Source of the DNA: Emiliania huxleyi CCMP1516
Taxonomy: Eukaryota > Haptophyta > Isochrysidales > Noelaerhabdaceae
Assembly: GCF_000372725.1 (NCBI RefSeq)
Contig: NW_005200599.1
Span: 187,354-208,872 of the forward strand
Reading direction: 5' to 3'
Length of the DNA: 21,519 nucleotides
Within the stretch, counting starts at the first letter, position 1. The number at the start of each line of letters is the position of its first letter. Below are positions 1 to 7,596 of the stretch, piece after piece. Both the position numbers and the translations under genes were made by a program. The notes below the pieces were generated by a model. That model worked only from the letters and a program-made list of their open reading frames with translations, made no database searches and was not told the DNA's origin.

Positions 1-61
1 GAGAACCCCGGGGGGGAGGGCTCGATCGTCCTCAAAAAGGTCAGGGGGGGGGAGGGGGCCC

Positions 62-147
<86 letters not shown>

Positions 148-559
148 CCTCCCCCCCCCCCCCCCCTCTAACAGCTCTCTCTTCTGCGCAGGTCAAGGCG
201 CAGGAGTGGGGCTTTGGCTGGAACGCGGCGACGGGCGAGTACGAGGACTTGCTCGAGTCGGGCGTGATCGACCCTGCCACAGTCACGCAGCAGGCCGCCC
301 CAGAGGTAGCCGAGATCTGCCTCAGAGGTGCGAGAGATGGCGGAAAGGTGGCAGAGTTGTGGGCGGCGTGATCGACCCCCCGTGGCGCGGCGATGAGCCC
401 AGTTCCCCTTCTCACCACCCAGTGGCCTTCTCCCAGGCGGTGCTCAACTCTTGCTCCATCGCTGCGTCCGTGCTCACGACGCAGTGCCTCATCACCGAGA
501 TCAAGGAGGAGGGGCCGCCGATGGCCCCCGGCATGGACGACGGCATGGGGATGATGTGA
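1..559 (+). CDS. Chaperonin 60 (GroEL/Cpn60), C-terminal exons, 5' partial
   Basis: This is the C-terminal end of a group I chaperonin, an ATP-driven folding cage; the rest of the gene lies left of the window. Three exons are seen: 1-39, 192-293 and 437-559, all joined in phase 0, giving 87 residues. The first ends in EGSIVLKK. The second carries the hallmark NAATGEYEDLLESGVIDP. The third reads AVLNSCSIAASVLTTQ and ends in a Gly/Met-rich tail, GMDDGMGMM, before the TGA at 557-559. The NAATGEYEDL wording and the Met-rich tail resemble cyanobacterial and plastid Cpn60 more than the mitochondrial form, so a plastid location is likely but inferred. The first intron has a GT donor. The second fits best with a GC donor at 294. 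A GT donor at 306 would insert four residues absent from the family. Confidence 0.9.
40..191 (+). other. Cpn60 intron 1 with CT microsatellite
   Basis: GT-AG intron of 152 nt between AAG and GTCAAGG. Positions 61-150 are an almost pure CT repeat followed by a C run to about 167. The microsatellite therefore forms the whole polypyrimidine tract before the acceptor at 190-191. The first 20 nt of the intron (GTCA, then G-rich with GGAG) resemble the first 20 nt of the following exon (GTCAAGG..GGAGTGGGG). Confidence 0.8.
294..436 (+). other. Cpn60 intron 2, probable GC-AG
   Basis: 143-nt intron. Family alignment requires VTQQ to be followed directly by AVLNS, which places the donor at GC (294-295) and the acceptor at 435-436. 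Inside the intron, 368-377 repeats GTGATCGACC of the preceding exon (264-273), including flanking Gly codons, so the intron contains a partial copy of exon sequence. Confidence 0.7.
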
Positions 560-1112
560 GGCGCGGGCGGCGCGGCGCGACCCCTCCCTACCCTGTCCAC
601 TCCGCCCCCCCTCCCCCCTCCCCCCTCCGCCCCTCCCTCCCGGGCGGCGGGCGGCGGGCGGCGGGCTCGCGGCACCGACGCCCCAGTGTGTGCGGCGTGG
701 CGCGCGGCGGGCTGCTTGGCGGTGGCAGAGCGCGCGTACACACAACGCGTGCGATCTCTGTACGGCACACGTGTCACGCCGGCCGGCGCTCGCAAAGCTC
801 TCTTCTCTTCTTAGTTCCGTGGGCTTGGGGGGTGATTCTGGCGGGAGGGGTCGACTAGCGACTGCGGCCGTCTAGTCACATAGCAGCGAGCGCGAGTAAA
901 TAAAAGGAAAAAGAATCAGGGACCGGAGGTGGGGGGAGGCGTTCGCGACCGATGGCGGCGGAGCGGGAGGGCGGATCCCACCGCATCCGGGCTGGGGGCC
1001 TGGGGCGCGAGAGAGAGCCCGAGAAGCGGGAAGGCCGAGACCGGTAGGGCCGGCCCCGCACTGGCCGCACCCGGCGCCGGCCTGCGCGAGCCCGTACGCC
1101 CCATCCCTTGCC
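560..1112. other. Convergent intergenic region
   Basis: This is the space between the 3' ends of the Cpn60 gene (+) and the kelch gene (-). It is GC-rich with C and G runs. An AATAAA stands at 899-904 on the + strand and could serve Cpn60 polyadenylation. No conserved protein or RNA gene was recognised. Confidence 0.5.
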
Positions 1113-2180
1113 CTACTCCTCCATCTCTGCCGCATAGAGGTCCCCCATCTCGCAGCTCGCGTCCGAGCCACCAAAGACGTACGCAGAGCCACCCAGCGCC
1201 GCCATGGCGTGGGCGAACCGTCGCGAAGGCGGGTCGATGCTGCGCAGGCGCGCAAAGCCACAGGTGGCAGCTCCCTCGCCCCCGCCCTCGGCCGCACCTC
1301 CCGCCTGTGCCTCGCCCCCGCCCCGCCTCTGCAGCTGCCAGGAGTCGCTGAGCCACGAAGCAGATGCGCCGTTGGTCGTGATACCCCCAAAGAAGAGGAC
1401 CGTCTCGCTCGCAGCGGCCGTCGCCCTCGCAGCCGCCACCGGCAGTGGCGCAGCGGCGTGGCCAAAGCGCGCGCCGCCCGCTTGCGAGACGGAGGACCAG
1501 CACAGACGTGAGAGGCCGAGGATGAAGAGGTCGCCGAGCGGCTTCGATCCGTCGCCGCCACGCCCGCCGTGAATCACGAGCGCGTCGCCGCCACCACCAC
1601 CAGGCAGCACAGTCGCGGCGTGCATCCCTCGAGGGCTTGGCGCGGCGCCCGTGCAGCGTGGGATCTCCCAGCGGCAGTCAAACTCTCCAGCGCCGCTGCG
1701 GTGCGGAGGGGCGGAGGGAGTGTGTGGGGGCAGGCGAACAGGGCTAGAGGACTGGGGCATTGGCGCGCGGATCAGGCAGGGCAGGGAATGGCTGTCGAGG
1801 GATGGGCCGCATGTTGCTGCCCACCTGCTCGTCAAGCTGAGGCGGAGCAGGTCGCCTCGCAAGCCGCTTTCGTCCGCGCCGCCAAAGAGCCAGCCGGCTC
1901 CATTGCCCCAGGAGAGGGAGTGCTCCGCCCGGCCGACAGGCGGCACCTTGCCTTCGCCCGATTCGCGGAGCAGCGTCCACCGGGCGCCGCCCGCCTCGCC
2001 GCAAGCCGCAGGGGAGAGTCGGAAGACTCCTTGTAGCAGCTCGTCCTGCGCGTCCTTGCCGCCGTAAACGAGAACCGACCCCGCATCGGCCTCACTGCCG
2101 TTGTCACCGTCGACAGGGTGGGCGGCGGCGGTCGCCGCATGGCCGTGCCGCGGCGCAAAGGCGTCTCCACTCGGCACCAT
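1113..2180 (-). CDS. Kelch-repeat beta-propeller protein
   Basis: Kelch-repeat protein of about 312 residues, probably a single beta-propeller used for protein-protein contacts; the partner is unknown. At least five blades show the usual hydrophobic-GG pattern: VLVYGGKD, GWLFGGADESG, ALVIHGGRGG, TVLFFGGITTNG and AYVFGGSDAS, with typical RxxHA segments between them (PRHGHAA, PRGMHAA, RRFAHAM). A 129-nt in-frame insertion without kelch character (1696-1824) looks like a GT-AG intron; because it is a multiple of three without stops it could also be read through. The start is uncertain. The frame stays open to an ATG at 2306, but the Arg-rich extension has no kelch features and would leave only 20 nt to the divergent neighbour. 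I prefer the ATG at 2178-2180. No F-box, BTB or membrane segment is visible. Confidence 0.75.
   Translation of the reverse strand: MVPSGDAFAPRHGHAATAAAHPVDGDNGSEADAGSVLVYGGKDAQDELLQGVFRLSPAACGEAGGARWTLLRESGEGKVPPVGRAEHSLSWGNGAGWLFGGADESGLRGDLLRLSLTSRWAATCGPSLDSHSLPCLIRAPMPQSSSPVRLPPHTPSAPPHRSGAGEFDCRWEIPRCTGAAPSPRGMHAATVLPGGGGGDALVIHGGRGGDGSKPLGDLFILGLSRLCWSSVSQAGGARFGHAAAPLPVAAARATAAASETVLFFGGITTNGASASWLSDSWQLQRRGGGEAQAGGAAEGGGEGAATCGFARLRSIDPPSRRFAHAMAALGGSAYVFGGSDASCEMGDLYAAEMEE
1696..1824 (-). other. Predicted intron in kelch gene
   Basis: On the - strand the donor AG|GTGGGC lies at 1824 and the acceptor GCAG at 1696-1699. Removal restores a blade junction (LRLSLTS to GAGEFDCRW). It is 129 nt, in frame and free of stops, so retention is possible. 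It does not show the exon-copy pattern seen in other introns here. Confidence 0.55.
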
Positions 2181-2326
2181 CCTGAGGAGAAGGGCCGGGG
2201 TATAGGCCGCTTGGCCGGTGCGCGGCGAACGGAATCTCCTCTTCTGGGGACGCCGGCTCGCCCGAATCTCATTCTCACACTCGACGTAATCTCGGCGGAA
2301 TCTCATCTGATACTCGCGCCTAGCCC
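2181..2326. promoter_or_regulatory. Divergent promoter region, kelch / hydrolase
   Basis: 146 nt lie between the preferred start codons of the kelch gene (-) and the hydrolase (+), so both must be driven from here or from within each other's 5' ends. A GGGTATAGG stretch near 2201 is weakly TATA-like. No other element was recognised. Confidence 0.35.
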
Positions 2327-3603
2327 ATGCGCCAGCTGAGTGCTGCAGACCGGGTCTCCTCCGTCGAGCAGCCGCAGGAGGCGGTGGTCTTCTTCCATGG
2401 CTTCAACTGCCCCGTGAGCGACGGGCTCAAGCTCATCGGTCAGTTGTGGACGCTCGGAGACTTCCCGAGCCACCTAAAGCCCTGGGTCTTCGGTTGGCCG
2501 GGAGGGCGCGACGTCGGCTACTTCACCGCCGTCCGTCGCGCCAACGACCCTGCCGTCGCGGAGGACTTTGCTGCCTTCATAGCCTCGCTGGTGGCGGCTG
2601 GATGCCGCCGCCTGCATGTAATCGCGCACAGCATGGGGGCGCGCCTTTTCCTTTCCTCGCTGCCCGCGCTGGAGAAGGTGCTCAAGCCAGCGCCGAGCGC
2701 CGCGGAGGGTAGCGCCGAAGAAACCCGTCGCCGGCGTGTGGCGAAGCTCAAGTCGACCGCTGCGGCGGGGCCGAGCGGTGCGGCTGATGCAGGCAAGCTG
2801 AGGCTGGCAACAGCGGTGCTCATGAACCCGGATTCGCCCCTCGACAAGTTCATCGACAACGACTTTGCGCGTCTTCGGCATCTGTGCGAGCACATCACCC
2901 TCTACGCGGACCAAGCCGACGGTGCCCTCGCTTGGTCCGAGATTGTCAACCGGCAGCGCTCGCTCGGGAAGCAACCTTTCGCGCTCAACCACCGCGTTAA
3001 CACCGACACCACTTGGTCGGGCATGGTCAGGCACTTGGGCGCGAGGCTCGAGTCGGAGATGCGGGAGGGGATGGCGACCATCTCGCGCACGATCACCGGC
3101 CCGTCCAGTGCGACATCTCCGGGGGCCAACTCGGGTCCGCGAAGGGAGACGCCGCAGATGGGGAGGCCAGCCGTCCGCCGAGCGACGGCTGCCGCGGCGG
3201 CGGGTGCGGCTGCGCGTTGGGGGCGGCGGGGCGCCGCTGCCGAGGACGAGGTGGAGCTGAATCCCCTCGACATGGACGTGATTGACGTGTCGTGGATGGA
3301 CAACAACGTCCACTCTCTGAGGCACAACTTTTGGAACATCAACCGGTGCGCAGCGGATGGGCTTTTGCCACGCGCCGAGCAAGCCTTTTGCTACGCACCG
3401 AGCCACGCGCACGCACTTCTACAAAACGCTCGCCTCTCTCTCTCAAGCTGCTCCCGTCCCCACACTGTAGGTGGATGATTGATGACCTTCGCGATATCCT
3501 CTGCACAGAGCGGCGCGCGAGGCACCGTCCCGCGCGCATGACTCGCCGCTCGGGCAACGTGTGGTGCTTTCTGGCGGCGCCGAGCTACGTAGTAAACCCT
3601 TGA
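2327..3603 (+). CDS. DUF900-type alpha/beta hydrolase (putative serine esterase)
   Basis: Predicted alpha/beta hydrolase of the DUF900 family, 383 residues; the substrate is unknown. The fold starts with VVFFHGFN (20-27). The nucleophile elbow is AHSMGAR, with Ser102 as nucleophile. An acid candidate is Asp169 in LMNPDSPLDKF. The family's late motif DVIDVSWMDNNVHSLRHNF (317-335) supplies the catalytic His candidates, His329 and His333. An intron (3346-3470, 125 nt, GT-AG) interrupts codon 340. After splicing, the C-terminus reads WMIDDLRDIL and ends GNVWCFLAAPSYVVNP, as expected for the family. A charged, Ala-rich insertion at about 255-310 is probably a loop. No signal peptide is obvious. 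The start at 2327 is the only ATG ahead of the first beta strand in this frame. Confidence 0.8.
3346..3470 (+). other. Predicted intron in DUF900 hydrolase
   Basis: GT-AG intron of 125 nt. Donor CCG|GTGCGC, acceptor CACTGTAG after a pyrimidine-rich stretch. Splicing regenerates an Arg codon (CG|G) and the family's C-terminal exon. The intron carries an internal tandem duplication: CTTTTGCCACGCGCCGAGC is followed by a slightly changed second copy. Confidence 0.75.
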
Positions 3604-3875
3604 CCAGAGAGAGAGGTGGAGTCAGGAGTCGTACAGTATCGAAGAATCGAACCCGAGTGGAGTCTGGAGAGTCAGAGCCGAGGCGGGCTGTGAATCCTTA
3701 CGTCTAAAAATTACATTTGATAGCACTCGTTACCCATTTCACAGACACGCACAAGATACGAGAAACTTGAACGTTGACGCTCCTGCCCCCCCCCCCCGGG
3801 GGGGCACGAAAAAAATCGCGCTCTGCGCTTTGTGTGTCCCACAGAGAGCGCGCCCCGTCCTCTCACGTACCGCCC

Positions 3876-6800
3876 TCACTCGATGAAGGTGTCCTTCTCA
3901 CTGCGCGGCCAAAAGGCGGGAAGCCCACGCCCGCGGTGCCACATATGGAAGACCTGCGAGGTTGGCGCGAAGGAGGACTGCATCTCGCACATCTTGATGA
4001 AGACGACGACCGAAATTACGTTCCACCGGCGGTGGGGAGGGAGGTCATGGTACCCACCGAGCAGCCCCGCCTGCTTGAAGGGTGCCCATTCCGCCTCCCT
4101 GTCGAGGCCCTCGGCGATGAGCACGTCGTCGAAGAATTCGAACATCAGGAGCACCACGAACCCGTAGATGGCGTGTGCCGACAGCCGCATCAGCAGCAGC
4201 CCCTTGATGCCGTACCCCTCGGGCTGCACTCGGCCGGCGATGTCGACGTCATGCGGCGTGAGGCCGAAGGCGAGAGCGGAGCGGGCGGCTTTCGAGGCTC
4301 GTACGAGGAAGGTGAGGACGGCGCCGGCCGACGCGAAGATCGTGAGAATGCAGGAGGCCTGCAGCACGTACCTGCTCAACATGGCGGGAGGCGTGACGAA
4401 GGCCGTGGGTAGCACGAGCGCAGCGGGGCGGCAGTACTCCCACGAGCGGTAGGCGAGTCCGAGGGCGAAGGAGAGGTAGAACTGGAAGAAGGCGACGAAC
4501 ATCAGGCCGCTCGCCGTGAGCACCAGCCACCACATCGGCACCGTCACCGGCCCGATTCGCAGCACATTCTCCCATCGCTCGAGGCAGCACTGGTCGAGCG
4601 AGAGCGCCGCCTCCTTGCCGCTCTGCGATGCGGGCAGCAGGATCGACCCGACGGGCGTTGTGAGCAGCGTCGATGCGCCCCGCTGGAGCGCCCAGCCCAT
4701 CGCGCGGAGGGAAGGCAGAGGCACGCGCGGCGGCGGCTCTGCCGGCCGCACCCGGTCGCCCCTCGCCCTCTCTCCGCTCGCACCCTCCTGCATGTGCATC
4801 CTCAGCGTCTCTCCGCTGTCGTGCCCGATCGTGGCGGGCGTCCGGAAGGCGCAATCCATCCACGAGGCCGGCGCGCCTACTCCGGCGCAGGAGGTGTGAA
4901 TGCCACAGAAGGGCTCCCTCTCCGGCAGGAAGTGGCGCCTCCAGCAGCCGCCCTCGACTCGCCCGGCAGAGGCAGAGAGCGCTCCTCGAGCCACTGCCGC
5001 AGCGACCTGCCTCGCGCGCAGGCGGCGTCCTCAAAGATGGCGGCGACGAAGGCGGAGAGCGCCACCGCGCGCATCTCGTCCACGTTCGTCGGCCGCCGCG
5101 CGAGCCTGTCCAGCGTCTGAGCCACCACGAGCACGTCCCGCCGGTCGTAGCAAGGCAGCCACGGCAGCCCGTGCCGCAGGCCGAGCGAGAGCTTGCCGGC
5201 AGCGGCGCGGATGCGGCGGCGGCGGCGCTCCTCGTTGCGCAGCTTTGCGGACGCGGCCGCCCCCTGCAGCCGCCGGCTGGCGCGGAACCCCTCCCAGATG
5301 GAGCGAGGGTCGTAGAACGAGCGCGAAGACTCGCCGTGCAGCTCGCTCGACGGCCGCGCAGACCTGCCGCCCTTGTCCGCCGCAAAGGAGCTGCCCGACG
5401 CGAACCGGCGGCCGCCCCTGTAGACGGGTGGCTGCGGCGGCGTCGCGCTGCCACCAGCAGCCTCCAGCTCTGCCGCCAGCCGAGCGTCGAGGGTCCTCTC
5501 GTCAGACGCAGCGGCGGCGGCTGCCGCCGCCACCGCCGCCACCGACGCCGGCGAGGGAAGGGGATGGCCGTGCGACGCTGGCTCCAGCGGTGCGGAGTGC
5601 GGCGGCGTGGGCGGCGTGTGTTGGCTGACTGCGGCGTGGAAGTGCTTGGCCTCGCTGTCTGCCGAGTCGCGGACGCCTCCGCAGAGTTGCTCGAGGCTCG
5701 CCTCGGGGCACGAGGGGGCGAGGTTGTGAGGTTGTGAGGTTGTGCGGCGTGAGGTGGCGAGGGACAGCGTGCGGGGGCCGTGATGTGCGGGGGCCGTGAT
5801 GCGGCGAGGTGGTGGGGTGAGAGGCGGTCGGGCGAGGGTCGCCTCCTCGAGCCCCGCCTCCTCTGCGCCGTGCTCTTCCGCCACCAGAGACGGGCGGTGG
5901 GCGGTGCCCAAAGACGAGTCCCTGCACCGCAGCTCCGAGAGGGAGGTCTGCCCGCCGCCGAGGGAGGTGCCGGCTGTGAGCGTACTCCGCGCCGAAGTCC
6001 GGCCGTGGCGGCGTCCGTGTGCCGTCTCCTCGGCAGCAAGGAGCATGACCTGCCGCAGGGGGGAGGGTTACTGGTTGAGAGGGGTGGGCGTAGGGCTTGG
6101 GCAGAGGGCGTAGGGCTTGGGCAGAGGGCGGAGACAGGGGCGGGCTGGCGGCTAGGGCGCAGTCCAAGGCTGCGGCATGATTACCCCCCCCCCCCCGCCC
6201 GGGCCCTCCCTCACCCGCAGCACGCTCTGGCCCGACTCGCAGAGCCAGTACTCGTGGGACAGCTTTGGCGCCCACTGCGAGAGGGCGGCGGGGGCGCGGA
6301 GCACCCAGACCAGCGGCGCCTGAGGGCGGGTGCGAGTCATCACGAGGGTGGGCCGGGTCGGTTGGGCGTGCGGGGCGGCTGCACCACGACGAGCGGCGAG
6401 AGGAAGAAGAGGACGAGGAGGATCGAGTGGCAGGTCTGCAGCTTGCGGACCTCGCCCATCTCGCAGCCGGGCCAGAGGGGCGTCCAGGTGCCGAAGCGGT
6501 GGAGGAGGAGCTGCGACTGCGAGAGGCCCACCCCCGCGACCCGCACCGGCAGCCCTCGCTCCGCCACGGTCGCCGCCTCGAAGGTGCACCAGAGCCGGAA
6601 CTGGTACGAGGACGCCTTGGAGGCGGTGCGCGCGCGCGGGAGCCAGATCACCTCGCTCGCGTGCTGCGTGACGGCAGCGAGGGTGGCGACAAAGGAGTCG
6701 TGGTCGTACTTGTTTTGCACCGCCGCGAAGCAGCACGCGTCGAGCCATATTCCCTCCAGCCCCGCCGCGTGCGCCACGTCGGCGATCGAGGCGAGCGCCG

Positions 6801-7329
6801 CGGCGTCCATCGTTGTCCCGCTGTCGTCGCCTTCGAGCCGCTCCTGCCGGTACGAGACCAGGGCAAAGTAGGCCCTCGCCGGGGGCGCCGACTCGATGAG
6901 CGGCGGCTCCCGCCTCCCTGGCGGCCGAGCTCCGCGGAAGAGCTCCGCCAGCACGGCCTCGGCTCCACGCAGCGCGATGGCCCTTTTCAGCCGCGAGACG
7001 ACGATGATGCGCACGCGAGAGGATGCAATGGCTCGCCGCGCCAGCGAGAGGCGCAGCCGCTTTGGCGGCGGCGCGGCCGGCGCATCCGCCGCAACGCGCA
7101 CGGTGTGGAGAGGATTCGCAGGCTCGCGCTGCGATCGGCGCACGAGCAGCACCAGGCAGAGAAGGACGGTCTGCAGCCAGCCGGTGCCGAAGACAGCGAG
7201 CCAGGTCGGCCATACCAGCGCGGGCACGATGCTAATTGACCACACGGCGAGCTGAGCGAGCCACCAGCGGGTGGGACTCGTTGCGAGCGGCGAGATCCCG
7301 GCGGCGGTCGTCACACGAAGCTGCTCCAT
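3876..7329 (-). CDS. Large multi-pass membrane protein with TIR/HET-like domain
   Basis: Four predicted exons on the - strand (7329-6391, 6319-6215, 6049-4963, 4876-3876) give about 1043 residues. The N-terminus has two membrane segments (about 22-47 and 50-63). A soluble domain follows with LVSYRQE (157-163), GIWLDACCF (193-201), EVIWLP (226-231) and FRLWCTFEAA (244-253). This spacing recalls TIR- or HET-related domains common in algae (SY-R, W-L-D, R-x-W-C-x-F-E). A third membrane segment is around 300-313. A low-complexity linker, a helical segment (VLVVAQTLDRLARR) and at least four more membrane helices in the last exon follow. The junction at 4962/4877 uses a GC donor with consensus-like GCGAGT. 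Function is unknown. It could be two genes, the second starting at 6046, but no gap or promoter separates them. Confidence 0.5.
4877..4962 (-). other. Predicted GC-AG intron in membrane protein
   Basis: 86-nt intron, donor CCGG|GCGAGT, acceptor GGAGTAG. It is required to move from the frame ending SLPLPG to the frame beginning APASWMDCAF. Both intron and next exon begin GCG. Confidence 0.55.
6050..6214 (-). other. Predicted intron in membrane protein with tandem repeat
   Basis: GT-AG intron of 165 nt with a strong donor, CGG|GTGAGG. It holds a C run (6183-6196 on +) and two exact tandem copies of a 20-nt unit, GTAGGGCTTGGGCAGAGGGC, at about 6090-6129. Both flanking exons are in phase 0. Confidence 0.6.
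6320..6390 (-). other. Predicted intron in membrane protein, exon-copy type
   Basis: Acceptor CCTCAG at 6320 is clear. The donor is one of several in-phase GT sites (6390, 6387 or 6384), giving 65-71 nt. The exon end and intron start on the - strand (from 6399) resemble the start of the next exon (from 6319): SPLVVV versus APLVWV in translation, offset 80 nt. Confidence 0.45.
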
Positions 7330-7596
7330 TGTGCCGCTCAAAGCTCCTGGCAAACCAGGCTGGAGACTTGCAGGCTTCAGCTGGTTTAGCATTTTTCGTT
7401 TTTTTCTTTCTTCTTTCCACCGACGCATCTGGAGCCTGGAGCATGAAGCCACATCCATGGAGTGGCGCCGGACAGGGCGGCGAGAGAGATTCGTTTTGTT
7501 AGGCGGAAATGGAGGTTGCCCTGCGCCCCGGCCGTTCCTGGTGTGTTGGCAAGTCCACGCCTTTGTCCGTTCTTTATTTTCTTTCTTTTCGCGGCC
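7330..7596. promoter_or_regulatory. Divergent promoter region, membrane protein / MFS transporter
   Basis: 267 nt separate the ATG of the membrane protein (-) from the ATG of the transporter (+). Two T/C-rich tracts are present on the + strand, at about 7388-7417 and 7561-7590. The second runs up to within a few bases of the transporter ATG. They could be a 5'-leader feature or an upstream intron acceptor. No clear TATA box. Confidence 0.4.

Noticed and set aside
451..858. Open frames over 100 codons between Cpn60 and kelch genes
   Set aside because: They overlap the Cpn60 end in the wrong frame and have low-complexity Arg/Pro/Ala content expected from GC-rich sequence.
3280..3300. GACGTGTCGTGGATGG in the hydrolase exon resembles the intron repeat unit
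   Set aside because: It encodes the conserved family motif DVIDVSWMD in frame and occurs once, so the likeness is most likely chance.
3640..3680. Possible tRNA on the - strand (GGTTCGATTC)
   Set aside because: Flanking bases do not form a T-stem or acceptor stem.
6090..6129. 20-nt tandem repeat considered as CRISPR-like array
   Set aside because: Only two adjacent copies without spacers, inside a predicted eukaryotic intron.
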